Origin: Allodiplogaster sudhausi
Lineage: Eukaryota > Nematoda > Chromadorea > Rhabditida > Diplogasteridae
Reading direction: 5' to 3'
DNA: 64,000 bases
Assembly: GCA_945643635.1 (NCBI GenBank)
Contig: CALZFC010000248.1
Location: 721,501-785,500 of the forward strand
Part shown: piece by piece, positions 32,922 through 44,359 of the stretch
Layout: every line of letters begins with the position of its first letter
How positions within the stretch are numbered: the stretch's first letter is position 1
Notes under the pieces: model-generated
Database searches by the model: none
The model's input: only the letters and a program-made list of their open reading frames with translations
What the model was told of the DNA's origin: nothing
Made by a program: the position numbers and the translations under genes

Positions 32922-34394
32922 TGAGGCTAAAAGAAGGAAATGGAGAGATAGAGACGATTTTGAACTAGACAAAAAGAAAGAGAGAGAAAGAAAAAAAAAT
33001 CCATAAATAAGTTAGAAGACTTCAGCATGAATTCCTCGAGCTCGCCAAGCGACCTGGATACTGTAGGCCGGGCTCGGATCTCACTGTACTGGTGAGCTAT
33101 CGAATTATATTATTTACCTTGCATTACTAAATTCTTCCTTTCTTCCTTTCGTTCTCTTTATTTTTTGTTGTTGATTAGTCATTTTCTTTACATTCTCACT
33201 CTCATTCTCTTTCTCGATCACTCTTTGTCTCCGGGTCTCTCTCTCCCTATCCCTCTCCCTATGTCTCCGTCTCTCTCTCCCTATCCCTCTGCCTCTCTCT
33301 CCCTATCTCTCCATCTCTCTCTCCCTATCTCTCTCCCTATGTCTCCGTCTCTCTCTCCCTATCCCTCTGCCTCTTTCTCCCTATCTCTCCATCTCTCTCT
33401 CCCTATCTCTCTCCCTATCTCTCCGCTTCTCTCTCTCCCTATCCCTCTGTCTCTCTCTCTCCATCTCCCTCTCTCTCTCTTGTAGACCAACCACTTCCGC
33501 CTGAATACGCCGCCGACGATGCAAGCGTACCACTACAACATTGAGATGTTCCGGATCGTTAAAAATACCAAGCAAGAGATTACGAAGCGGTGAGCAGAAA
33601 TGGAAAAAAAGAGATGACAATTACAACCTATTCTTCGTCGAAAGAACATACATATGTAGTTAATAATCCATTTTATATTTCTATTTTAAAAAATAAATGT
33701 TTTTAGTGAAGTGTGCGCGCCACTCTTCTGGCAGTTCTTCCTACAGGACAACGGCCGCTACTTCCCGCCCAAGGAGCTCATGGTCTACAACGACGTCAAC
33801 ACTCTCTACACACTGTCAGTCTGAACCTTTCACTCTGAACATTTACTTATTTATGGTTACGAAAGTATTTTAGTGATTGTTATTTTTTTTATTTTCTGGG
33901 ATTTTTTTCTTCTGTACATATTACATATATGTACATGTTTACGTTCTTTCGTATATAATTCGACATGATATTTGATGGTAATCCTAATTGAAGGGAGAAG
34001 CTGCGGCATCCGGAGTTCGCTCGCGGCGCCACGGCGATCATCCCGCTCGAGGTGAAACGTCGCTCGCCGCCTCCGGTTGGGCGCGGCGGAGGGCGCGGCG
34101 GCGGGCGTGGCGGCCCGGCCAGGGTATGTTTGCAGATTTCTTTCGACGCTTCTTGCAAAATGTTCATAACGGCCTATGTACATACATATATCGATATTCG
34201 CTTGTGCTTATTTGTGTGAACCCATATTCCTTTGCGCTTCCTACTTTTTGCACGATATCACCTTGCAATTTGCACTCCTTCAAGACAAACTTCGCTTTCT
34301 TTCTTTGTTTCCTCGAAATTCTTCTCTACATTTCTTCCTTTCCGACTTCTGTCATCTCACCAACGTATACCCCATCTCTATCTCTGTCTGTCTT

Positions 34395-34435
<41 letters not shown>

Positions 34436-34436
34436 A

Positions 34437-34478
<42 letters not shown>

Positions 34479-37400
34479 GCCGCCTGCCCCGATCGAGATG
34501 CACATCAAGCCAGCCTCGATGCACGTGGCCTTCAACGTGATCACGGACAACATCGAGCAGCAGTCCTTCCTTCGCGAGCTGATCGACCTCGTGCTCACTC
34601 AGAAGCATCGATGCACTCTCAGGTTTCCACTCTTGTTACAAGCCCCAAAATGACCGGTCCTCTCAGCTTTGTGTCACCCAAACTATTATTTAATGAAATA
34701 TCAAAAATCTAGAGATAATATACGAAACAGAAGATGACTTCTTCTTTAGCCCGACTTACACTTCATTCGTAACACGCGGCCGCTGCCTCTTCAAGGTGCC
34801 CACGAAAGAGGAGGACGGCCTGGTCTGTATGACTTCTTAATAAATTTTCTTTTATTTACATTTATTTTATTGTAAAAAATCGATTAATATTTTGTGGATT
34901 CTCTAACAGAGTGCATACCGTCCCATGTCTTCAGTTCTCACACGACATCGGTTGTGGCCAACAGATCTGGCACGGCCTCCACGGCGCGATCAAGCCGGAC
35001 TGCCCGCAGCAGCTGCTCTACAATGTCAACCGTCAGTCCGCTCTGTTTCTCTCTCCCTATCCGTATCCCTCTCCCTCTCTCTTTCTTTATCTCTTAGAGT
35101 CTCTCTCTCCTTCTGATTCTCTCTGTGTTTCTATCGGTCTCCCTGTTTATTTAATTTTTTGCATTTTAATTTATTTATTTTTATCGTCACTATGTTAAGC
35201 ATCCGATTCCGCGTACTACAAGATGAATATGCAAGTAGCGATGTTCTACGCCGAGATTGTCCAGGGCTACTACATGGGCCGGGAACTCAGCCGGGCGGTA
35301 CGGTACCAATAATATTTTGATGGAAAAAGAGAACTCGCTGAAATGAAACGTACTCTTCCAGACACTCAGAAACATCGCGATGAAGAAAGCAGACATTGAC
35401 AGACTGCTGAAGGTGATTAAAGGTCGGCATTCCACCTTTTTCTTTCTCTCTATCTTTCTTCATTCGATTTTGCTTCTTCACTCCAGTCCTAATTCTTTTT
35501 ATTTTCTTCTCTTCTCTAAGACTCTCTCTCTCTCTCTCTGTCTCACCTTTCATCTCTCTATCTCTACTCACTTCTATCTTTCCACTCTCTACGTTCTCTC
35601 CTATTCAGGCACAAAGATCGAGATTCGCCATCCGGAACGTGGCAAGCTAGTGAAGAAGTGTACGGGCATCTCATTTTATCCGGCTTGCAAGGATTTCTTC
35701 GATGTGAGTTTTTTAAACGTTGTTTTTATTTATAATTCTTATAAATTCGCTGTTTAAGAAACCTCCCCACTCATTGTCAGACTAACTTTTGTTGCCCTCC
35801 AGTGCAATGGCCATCGCATGTCCGTGGAAGAATACTGGTACCAGCGATATGAAGTCGAGCTGGAAGCGCCTGGCCTGCCCTGCTTGCTTGTCAGTCCTTC
35901 GAAGAAACATAGAGTTTTACTGCTTAATGCAGGTATGACAAATTGGTTTCAGTTTGGCGAGAAGCCAAAGCAAGTCAGCTATCCCATGGAGTTCTGCTAC
36001 ACGATGGACGAGCCGATGAAGTACAAGGGAAAGCTGAGCGAGCGACAGCTTGCAGCCATGCTCCGGGTATGACAAAGCCGCGTTACTTTTACATTTTAAA
36101 ATTCAGAGTTCTGTTTGTTTGATTTACTGCTTTGTAAGATGTTTTTTTATTCCCCCCCCCCTACCTATCACAGAACATATACCCGAAGTTTTGTTTTAGG
36201 CAGGTCAGCGGAATCCGATGCAGCAGAAGGCGCTAATCGAAAGGCTCACTGCCCCCGGCGGGGCGCATCTTCCATCTCAAGATGAGGTTTATTACAGCAG
36301 TAAATATGTATTTACTTAAGTCCACATGATTACTCTCCACGACAACTTTCATCTCCACTTTTCTAGTGGCAAGAAGCTTTCGGCATCTCGGTCGAGCGAA
36401 CTTTCCTTGAGGTCGAGGCCAAGTATCTTCCTCGGCCAAAACTTTCTTTCGTTAGTCTTCTTTCTCTCCATTCATTCCCACTCAGCCATACTTCCCCCTT
36501 TCTGCTTCTCTTTCTCTCTCTCTCTCGCTCTCTCTCTCTCTCGCTCTCTCTTTCTCTCTCGCTCTCTCTCTCTCTCTCGCTCTCTCTTTCTCTCTCGCTC
36601 TCTCTCTCTCTCTCGCTCTCTCTTTCTCTCTCTTCTCTCTTCAGAAGCACGTCCAAACAGAAGACGCAATCATTGGCGATGTTCTCGAGATGAACGAAGC
36701 GGCCGATGCGTACACGGTCACCGACAAGATTCAGGTGGGCGGAGGCTAATCGTAAATCCTTTCTCTCCCTGTATCTCTACCTCTCCTTGTATCTCTTTCT
36801 CTCCCTCTCTCTTTCCTTTTCTCTCCTGTCCCTCTATCTCTCTGAGTCTCTCTGTGAGAGGGAAAGATAGTGAGAGATAGTGAGAGAGAGATGGAAAGAG
36901 AAGAAAAACTGATTCAGAATGCCCAAGTACCTCGCAAGGTTCTCCGAACGCCGCACGCGGTTCTTCCATTCGTGTACTTCGCTTCAACTTGCGAGTGAGT
37001 TTCATTTCTTGCGCTTCAAAATGTCACTGAGTGAAAAGTGCGCTGAGAAGTGGAGCAGGTTTATATATGTATGAAAATTAACAAATAATTCATAATAAAA
37101 AAAATCTTATACCCATTATTTCTAGTCGAATTCCTTTTGCAGCACGAACAAAGATGCCGCGCGTGCGGAAAACCTCTGCGAGATCCTCAAAAATTTCGGC
37201 CTCGAGGTCGGCACTGCCGACCTGTACCGTTGGCCCCACTTCCGAGAGGGATGGGATATCCAGGACATGAAGAAATACATCCTCAAGGCTATCACTGACG
37301 TTAGTTGAGAGAGACAGAGAGAGAGAGAAAGAGAGACAGCGTGAAGCGAGTGAGAGAGGTTTTTGAATGGTTGACATAGCTTTGAACAGACTGAACAGAT

Positions 37401-39804
37401 TAATTAATGTTCAGTAAACACCTTTAAATTCTAGGCCAAGGAAACCGAGGAGAACGTGCTGGGAAAGCCGGTGATCCCTCTGATTGTCTGGATTATGGAG
37501 CACAAGAACAAGGAGATGTACAGTTCGTTCAAGCCCTCAGTTATACAACAACAGCAACAAGAAAAAAAACACACAATATTTTTATTTTTTAATAAATATG
37601 TAATGGATTCATCGTTTACCTTTTAAATTTGCGTTGAGTGAATGAGAAATAGTGGATAATCAACATTAGGTGACATCAAGCGAATGTGCGACGTGGAATA
37701 CGGCGTTGCGTCCCAGTGCATTCTTCGGTCTGTATTTTTTTTTTTTGAATTTTTATTTATTAAAAAAACTTAAATTAATATTTCAATCTATTCTTTCTTT
37801 TCTCCTCACAAACGAAATATTTTGATAACATTCATACATATTATTAGCAAGTCAGTCTCATCCTTTTTGAAGGGCGACTTTCGACAAGATGGAGGCGTCC
37901 CCACACGGGCCGACCTCCTTCAACAACTCCACAACAAATAATATCATCCTCAAGATTGTCGGCAAACTCGGCAGTCATCTCTACAAGATCGACCGCACCT
38001 ACCACAAGAAGTGCTTTCATATTTATTATTAGCAAGCATTTTTTCATTTTAGGAGAATACATACATGTGCATGCTTACAATATATTAAATTGCCATCTCA
38101 ATGTCTCTTCAGCTGGGCCCAAGTCACCGATCCGAAAGATCCGACGCTCTTCATCGCAATCGACGTCTCGCATCCTGGCGCCGAAGAACGCGCATTTAAG
38201 GTGCATTCCCTTCTAAATACGGATTACTATATGCTTTCGAAATATTTCCTGGATAAGTGGTCATACGATAGATATCCGTGCTGTACACGCAAACTTTCAA
38301 ATTCCGTGAAGGCAAATCGCGCCGAGAACCGCAAGAAGGCTGGCGAAGGTTACTCATACGCAGATACGCCTCGTTCAGTCATGGCTCTCGTCGGCAACAC
38401 CGACTTTGACGCGATGCGGTAAGTGGTGGACGGGTGGGCGTGGCTTACACACGAATGGGCGGAGCTTAAGTGAGGGCCATAAAGACTGCATACAATCTTA
38501 GCTACGGTTGCTCGGTGCGTGTGCAGCGCGTCTCTCAAGAACAAGTGATGTGGATGGTGGAGCCGATGAAGGAGCGCATCAATGCGTTCCATGAGGTTTG
38601 AAAGAGAAAAGTGCGGGAATATTTAAATATGTAACTTATGAAATGGTATATATTTTTTAAATTTATAATGACACAATTTCAGGAGACTGGGAAGTATCCG
38701 AACCACTTGGTGGTGTACCGAGACGGCGTCTCCGACACTGACTTCAAGTCTACTCTCTACAACGAGACGCAGGCCATCGAGCAAGCACTTTTTGAGGTCG
38801 GTTATTAAAGATTAAATTCAATTTATTAAATGTTTTTCAAAATAGCGCTCTTTTTTCTTCCTTTATATACATATGTTCTGTAGCAACATGAGAGCGAAAG
38901 AATTAAGATCGGCGGCGAAGACATGAAGACAAACGTGACGATCACTTACATCGTTGCCCAGAAGAGGCATCACACTCGTTTCTTCCCCGTAGACCCGAAC
39001 AACAGGAAGGTCGTTTGCAAGACGTTAGTCTTTTCTAATGCTTCGCAATTTTATTTCTTCGCAATTTTTGAAGTTTATGATGTTTTTTCTTCTAGGAATT
39101 AATATTAATATTTCCCCGTTGAGTGGCAACCTGGAGCCGGGCCTTCTGGTCGAGAAGACCGTGACTTCACGTACGCGTTTCGACTTCTTCATCCAGTCAC
39201 ATTACGGTATCGTTGTCCCTTTCAATTACAGTTTCTAGTTATCCTCATTTAGAGTTCATTTCTGACAAATGTCATTTTTGGTGCAATTCAGGCTCTCTTG
39301 GAACTGCCCGACCAACTCACTACACTGTGCTCAGAAATGATTGGAACACCTCTTGTTCTTTCTGGCAGGTATGGTCACGTTTGCCGTCTTTCTTTTTGTT
39401 TCTTTCGCTCTATCTTTCTATCTCCTTTTCACCTCTCTCTCTCTCTCCAGACAGTGATCTTCTGCCACTCCTTCGGCTACATCCGCACGAACCGCCCGAT
39501 CTCGCTGCCTGCGCCCCTCGCCTACGCCCACCTCGCGGCCAAGAAGGGCAAAGTGCACTACGACAACTTTGCAGAGTCAGATTTACTATAATCTTTTTAC
39601 CTGCCAATTTCCCTTCTTTTCACCAGGAAAATGCAAAGGCGCACTAAAAAGGGGAAATTGAAACAGCGTATGAATTATAATTATTGCAGACATCCAACCG
39701 AAGACTACATCCGCTGCAAGGAGGAAATTTGCAAGGATGATATGGAGAAGAAGGCTGTCACCGTCCATCAGACACTCACTCGCTTCGGCGGAATGACTTT
39801 CGTC

Positions 39805-39807
<3 letters not shown>
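32328..39807 (+). CDS. Argonaute protein 2, slicer-type, tandem paralogue
   Basis: Thirty-two exons keep phase and give 1047 aa: 32328-32337, 32469-32603, 32773-32870, 33026-33091, 33486-33589, 33707-33814, 33994-34123, 34480-34622, 34750-34822, 34935-35031, 35200-35297, 35362-35422, 35609-35703, 35803-35889, 35953-36066, 36200-36286, 36367-36450, 36645-36734, 36918-36994, 37143-37299, 37435-37522, 37670-37727, 37873-38010, 38113-38200, 38312-38418, 38502-38595, 38683-38796, 38884-39023, 39124-39206, 39292-39368, 39451-39575, 39690-39807. The tetrad is D750 (AIDVSHP), E811 (VQRVSQE), D843 (VYRDGVS) and H994 (YAHLA). A Gly-Arg box precedes L1 as in Argonaute 1; the PIWI RGG insert is absent. 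The 10-nt first exon (ATG AGT CAA G) is the least certain, chosen because it gives the right phase and an N terminus like that of Argonaute 1. Confidence 0.93.
33230..33484 (+). repeat. (TCTCCCTA)-type pyrimidine minisatellite before an Argonaute 2 acceptor
   Basis: Phrases such as TCTCTCTCCCTATCCCTCTG and CTCCATCTCTCTCCCTATCT alternate in higher-order repeats and end at TTGTAG, the acceptor of exon 33486-33589. Confidence 0.85.
34396..34479 (+). repeat. (TC)n tract before Argonaute 2 exon 8
   Basis: Nearly pure TC repeats run directly into the CTAG acceptor at 34479. Confidence 0.9.
36508..36644 (+). repeat. (TC)n/(TCTCGC) tract before Argonaute 2 exon 18
   Basis: A higher-order repeat (CTCTCGCTCTCTCTTTCTCT) is copied about three times and ends at TCTTCAG, the acceptor at 36644. 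Confidence 0.9.
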
Positions 39808-39852
<45 letters not shown>

Positions 39853-40868
39853 GAGAGACAGAGAGAGACAGAGAGGGAGGGATGTCTCAAACAGTTTCTG
39901 GTCAGACAAGCCGATCAATTAGTTTGGTTAATAGAAATGCTAAACACGTTTATGGCTAACTCATTCTTATCGTAAGATCTCGATTATGTTTAAAGGCAAG
40001 TCAAAGATTTATCCTGTTTCTCTTGAATGCTAACGCATTTATTTGTACATTTTGCTCGATTGTCTTGAAATTTTCTTATCTAATTCCTTTCTTCGAAACT
40101 GACTGCAAATACAGACAGTACTGGCCAAAACGTTATTTCTCGCTCAGGTATATTACATGGATCAATGAAACCAATATTTATCTACTTGAAGACTGCTGGT
40201 ATAAAGAGCCAACTCTAGAAATTTCATAAACTTTTTTCATCCTCGAAAAAAATAGGCAGGAAAAACTAAAATACGATAACATCTTGGCCAGCACTGTTCA
40301 CTGTTTCAAAATAAAATCTTGTGGTTAAAAGTTTTCTCAGACCTCTATCTCAGCTAAGCCCTATTCCAATTTCTTTTAAGCGAATGCTTATTTTTCTCTG
40401 CTTTATTAATTTTTAGAGCGATGCAACTTCTCAAGGAGTTCTCAGTTTCACTTCCATTGTATTCAAGTCGTTTTTTTTAAACAGATTACTCTTTTCCCCA
40501 TCAACCAATCTGCAGTCAACGTTGTCAATGAATTTGTGTTCGTGATATGAAGCCTTACTTTTTAGTCACTTAATACTGTTCCGTTTTGTGTCACAATTCT
40601 TTTAAAATCGCAATAAAGTTTTTTTTAAATTATATTTCTTCTAACACCAAAATGAAGATTTGAATATTTAAAGAATGAAAAGTTCTTGGCCGAAAACAGA
40701 GTTCACTGCTAACCAAAATGAAGATTATAATATGGATATTCCGAATTACCCAAGTCGAAAACACAGTTCATTCCTACTCGTTTCCTACTGCGCGCGTGAT
40801 CGCCTCTTTTCGTCGCTTTCCACTCGCCTTCTTTTCGCCGTCGAAATCATTCGACTTCTTGACTGACC
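39808..40868. other. Argonaute 2 3' flank and intergenic DNA
   Basis: A (GA)n run (39808-39876) starts right after the TAG stop. The rest is AT-rich; AATAAA occurs near 40310 and 40611. No reading frame with exon features was seen up to the ATG at 40869. Confidence 0.5.
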
Positions 40869-42420
40869 ATGCTACTTCCTCTTCCCATCGTCATCGCCTT
40901 CTCTTCTTCTCTTTCTTCCTCACACTCTGCTTCGCTTTCCTCGCCCTCTCCTCGCATTGGCACTGAAGAGCTTCCAGTCGTCGAAAAGGAAGACGGCGGC
41001 AGCACCGAAAAACATTCTATGGCTAGTTATTTCCCAAATGGAAATTACATATATACCTATATCGAAGATTAATATTAAAAGATTAAGTATAGAAAGAGAA
41101 GCTATCAGCTCCGAAAATGACCCTCTCTTAATTGTTTTATCCAGATCTAAGGTGAAGTGATGTAGCTGACAAATTAAAATTCTACATATATATGTACATA
41201 CATATATTGAGAAGAGAACCAAAAATTCGAGCAAAAATTTCTTTGTAAAAATTTGCAAAAATTCAAAATTTCGAAAAAATAATGTTTCGAGCTTAAGATT
41301 TTTTACACTGCAAAGCCCTTCGTGCACGTGAAATGCCTCACGAACATTGTCAACATCACGGAGATCGAGCCCATGTAAGGAAGAAAAGAAAATTTCGAAC
41401 TCTTTTAAAAATAGTTGGGCGAATATTTGAAGAGTACTACTTAATATCTCTTTAATGGAATGAATGAGTGAATTGAGTCCGCACTACAAGAAGCTGAATC
41501 TTCAATACGTGTGCTGGTCGGGCGCCCGCCTTCTCCCGAATGGCTCTTGGCTCCTCACGCAAAGGCCGCTCGCAATCAGCCGAACCAAGGCCACGGCCTT
41601 AAAGTTCAACCTTTTCAGCGCACTCTTTTATTATTACAAAAAGATTGCATACAAGTTTTATTCACATTTATTGGATCACAAGCGTGAGGGAGCATTTGTG
41701 TAGGAGAGAGAGATGAATCAGAGAAACTCAAATCGATCACGATTCAGTTTTCTAATTTCAGTTGTTGTAATCTCTTCAGGTGGACAAGGAGGCCGACAAC
41801 GTTCGCCTTTGCACGAGTACGCGCTTCGAGCGAGTCTGCGTTTACAAAGACTGCAATGTCCCCTTGAGTGTGGACGATGCCGACTTCGTGGTCTGCCTCC
41901 CTCACCCCCTCCCCCCTCTCGCTCTCTCTCTCTCTTTTTCTCTTCAGGAATGCTACTCTAACATCTCTCTGCGCCATAACTCGACCCTCCCTGCTCTCTC
42001 GCCCGCAGTCCTTCTCTCCTCTCCCCGCTCTGCTCCTCCTGCCACTCCTCGCCTTCTCGACTCCCTCGATAAGCTCTTCTTCAACGCCGACATCGACGGC
42101 CCGAATCTCTTCCTCGACTGCTACGGCAGCAGCTCCGCGGATCCGCTGGATGACGAACTATAGTTTGTCTCTAGAAAAATCGCAATAAATAAAAAAATGT
42201 TGGATTAAAAACTACTAAAATTACAGCAATCTACTAGATTTGATAAAAAAAAAGCTCATGAATAATTGCAGCGCTGGCGAGGAGATGCGCACTCGCGCGT
42301 GCCTCGTGAGTGCAAAGCTAGCAAAGACTGTAAAAGATATGAATGAACTGGAGGAGTGGATCTTCGAGCAGAAGGCAGCCACCCTCACGCTCACGGAGAT
42401 GCGAGACATGAGTGTTTGAT
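40869..42420 (+). CDS. Secreted or membrane protein, N-terminal exons (unrecognised family)
   Basis: The ATG at 40869 opens a signal-peptide-like sequence (MLLPLPIVIAFSSSLSSS). Later exons are well marked: about 41091-41153 (ends LIVLSRSK), 41291-41374 (FVHVKCLTNIVNITEIEP), 41477-41603 (LQYVCWSGARLLPNG), 41781-41890 (LCTSTRFERVCVYKDCN), 41949-42155 and 42272-42420, ending TGA. Phases agree from 41091 to 42420; the joint between the first two exons is unresolved. The many Cys and NxT/NxS sites fit an ectodomain. The exon 41781-41890 has a relative at 42800-42891, so the gene may continue into the exons downstream and the stop at 42420 may be read only in one isoform. Confidence 0.5.
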
Positions 42421-42430
42421 AATCTTCTTC

Positions 42431-42630
42431 TTTAAAGGAGGGCGATCACCAATTATGTGATATTTCAAATTGCCGCTGCCCTTCGCACTCTCATTCGCGC
42501 GTGCTATTTTCATGCAGCGGGTTTGTGCGACCTGCGAAATAGCACGCGAGAATGAGAGTGAGGAATCACAGGGCAGACGCGGCAATTTGAACCTGCATTA
42601 ACTATTTTTCGGTGATCGCCCTCCTTTAAA
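42431..42630. mobile_element. Palindromic MITE, 200 bp, perfect 20-bp terminal repeats
   Basis: The ends TTTAAAGGAGGGCGATCACC and its exact reverse complement at 42611-42630 enclose two more long complementary arms (AATTGCCGC, GCACTCTCATTCGCGCG and their partners). The whole element can fold into one hairpin with a short loop around 42520. TTAA or TTTAAA at both ends is a possible target duplication. It begins 10 bp after the stop codon at 42420. Confidence 0.85.
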
Positions 42631-42799
42631 CACCTTTTTATCTCTCACTTGAAGTCTTACAATTAGGAGTTTGGGAAGTGAAAAATCAACGTACGACATA
42701 TAATCTTGCCGACATATTTAATCACGTTAAAGCTTTCTCGATTCGAATAAAAATTATTTGAAGAAATTATTAGCTTGTTCTGCAGTACTCAAAGGAACA

Positions 42800-43388
42800 G
42801 CTTACCATTTGCAACATGACTTCATGGCGCCGCTACTGCTTTACGCCTATGTGCAATAAAGAGGAGAAAGAAGAAGACGCCGACTTTGTGGTGAGGAGAG
42901 AGAAAGGTAGAAGACGGGAAGGAGCGAAGGAGAGAGCCAGAGGATGAGATTCAGAGATCGAGAAATAGAATGAAAGTGAGAGAGAAGCAAGTTTGCAAGA
43001 GAAATATGGAAGAAGCGAATGCAGAAGGAGACTGCGAATCCTTTGCAGGAGTGCATGAAGCACCGAACGAACCTAGCAGAAGGCAAAGTGGTGGGCTTCG
43101 CGGTCAGACATGTCTTTTTTCCTTTTCTGTTCCTAATTAAGCACTATAATACGAAAACAGGTTAACCAATCAACTACATATAACACATTGTATGTCATAA
43201 TAAAATTGTCACGACTGGCTATTTCCCCAGTTCCAGCTCTCGGGGAAGTCGCCAAAGAAGGACGCAGGAACTACATCTTCTGCCGACTCGGGCATCACCT
43301 CGTTCTTTGCTTTCTCGGCCACGCTTCTCCTGTCGGCTGCCATGTTAAAGATCTTCGTGAGACGGGACAATGTTCAATATTTGTTTGA
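42800..43388 (+). CDS. Exons with a Cys-rich repeat and a hydrophobic C-terminal segment
   Basis: Three exons: 42800-42891 (QLTICNMTSWRRYCFTPMCN, ending DADFV), about 43051-43104 (ECMKHRTNLAEGKVVGFA) and 43233 onward, with a hydrophobic stretch (ITSFFAFSATLLLSAAMLKIF) that could be a transmembrane helix. The first two repeat the pattern of 41781-41890 plus 41949 (C, R, C, C ... DADFV then EC). The frame closes with TGA at 43388. Alternatively a GTGAGA donor at about 43357 links it in phase to the exon at 44360. The 5' exon is not identified. Confidence 0.45.
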
Positions 43389-43459
43389 AGATATCTGCAG
43401 TGTTCAAACTGAAATATTGTGATATTCTTAGTTGTGACGCCGAATTCTTTGGCCGATGA

Positions 43460-43620
43460 GAAGAGGGGACCTCTTCATGACCCTTTCATTGACCACGAAT
43501 ACTTACTCAGCCAATAGAAGAGACCTCTTCATGACCCTTTCATTGACCACGAATACTAACTCAGCCAATAGAAGAGACCTCTTCATGACCCTTTCATTGA
43601 CCACGAATACTAACTCCACT
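43460..43620 (+). repeat. 54-bp tandem repeat, three copies
   Basis: Copies start at 43460, 43517 and 43571. Each begins GAAGAGACCTCTTCATGACC and carries CATTGACCACGAATAC. They are almost identical; the first has a 3-bp insertion. Confidence 0.92.
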
Positions 43621-44359
43621 AACCAACCGCATCACTCATCTGCAATTTTGCAATAAAACCATCACCCTCATCTGTAAATATTTTGGATGCACATTTTAAG
43701 CAAAACTTTCAAAGTTGAAAATTTGAAGTTTTGAAAAAGTTTTGCATATCTGATATGAAGAAAGTTCAGCAGGTGTTATCATTTACTAATAAATGAGTAA
43801 TAATGATTTTAATATGTTCGCAGAACATCATTGAACTTATTCAGATGGCTACATACATATGCTAACTAACAAGCAACTGAATTTCTCAAATATCAAAGAA
43901 AATAAATTATTTTGTTCAGTACGCCTGAATGTGCAACCTAAGTAGGTGATTTTGAGTGATTGATTTTTTTTTCTCATTTGTATACCAATGAAACTAATAA
44001 TCTACTACTGGAAGTCTGACAATATAAATAAGCAATAACTCTGAAGATTTCACAAACTTTGCAAATTCTGTGTACTTTTATAAAGTGCAATTAAAAAGGG
44101 AGTAGTCGTCTCCGTCGTCTTTAATGCAACTTTTTCACAAAAAACTTTTCCAATTGAAAATTATTTGCTATTATGAAATTTTCCAACGAAAATCTCTATT
44201 ATTCTTACTCGAAATTTGATCGAAGCTCCGCCCACCCGTCTCTTGCCAATAACTGAGAAATGCAATTTAGATTTCAAAATGTTTAATTTTTCTTACCATT
44301 ATTTACTGGAAAAGGAGTCTTTCAAATTGAAACAGCGATTCATTATATAAAAAAGATTA
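43621..44359. other. AT-rich DNA, no gene seen
   Basis: No exon-like segment is visible. It is either intergenic or part of a large intron between the exon at 43233 and the exon at 44360. Confidence 0.5.
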
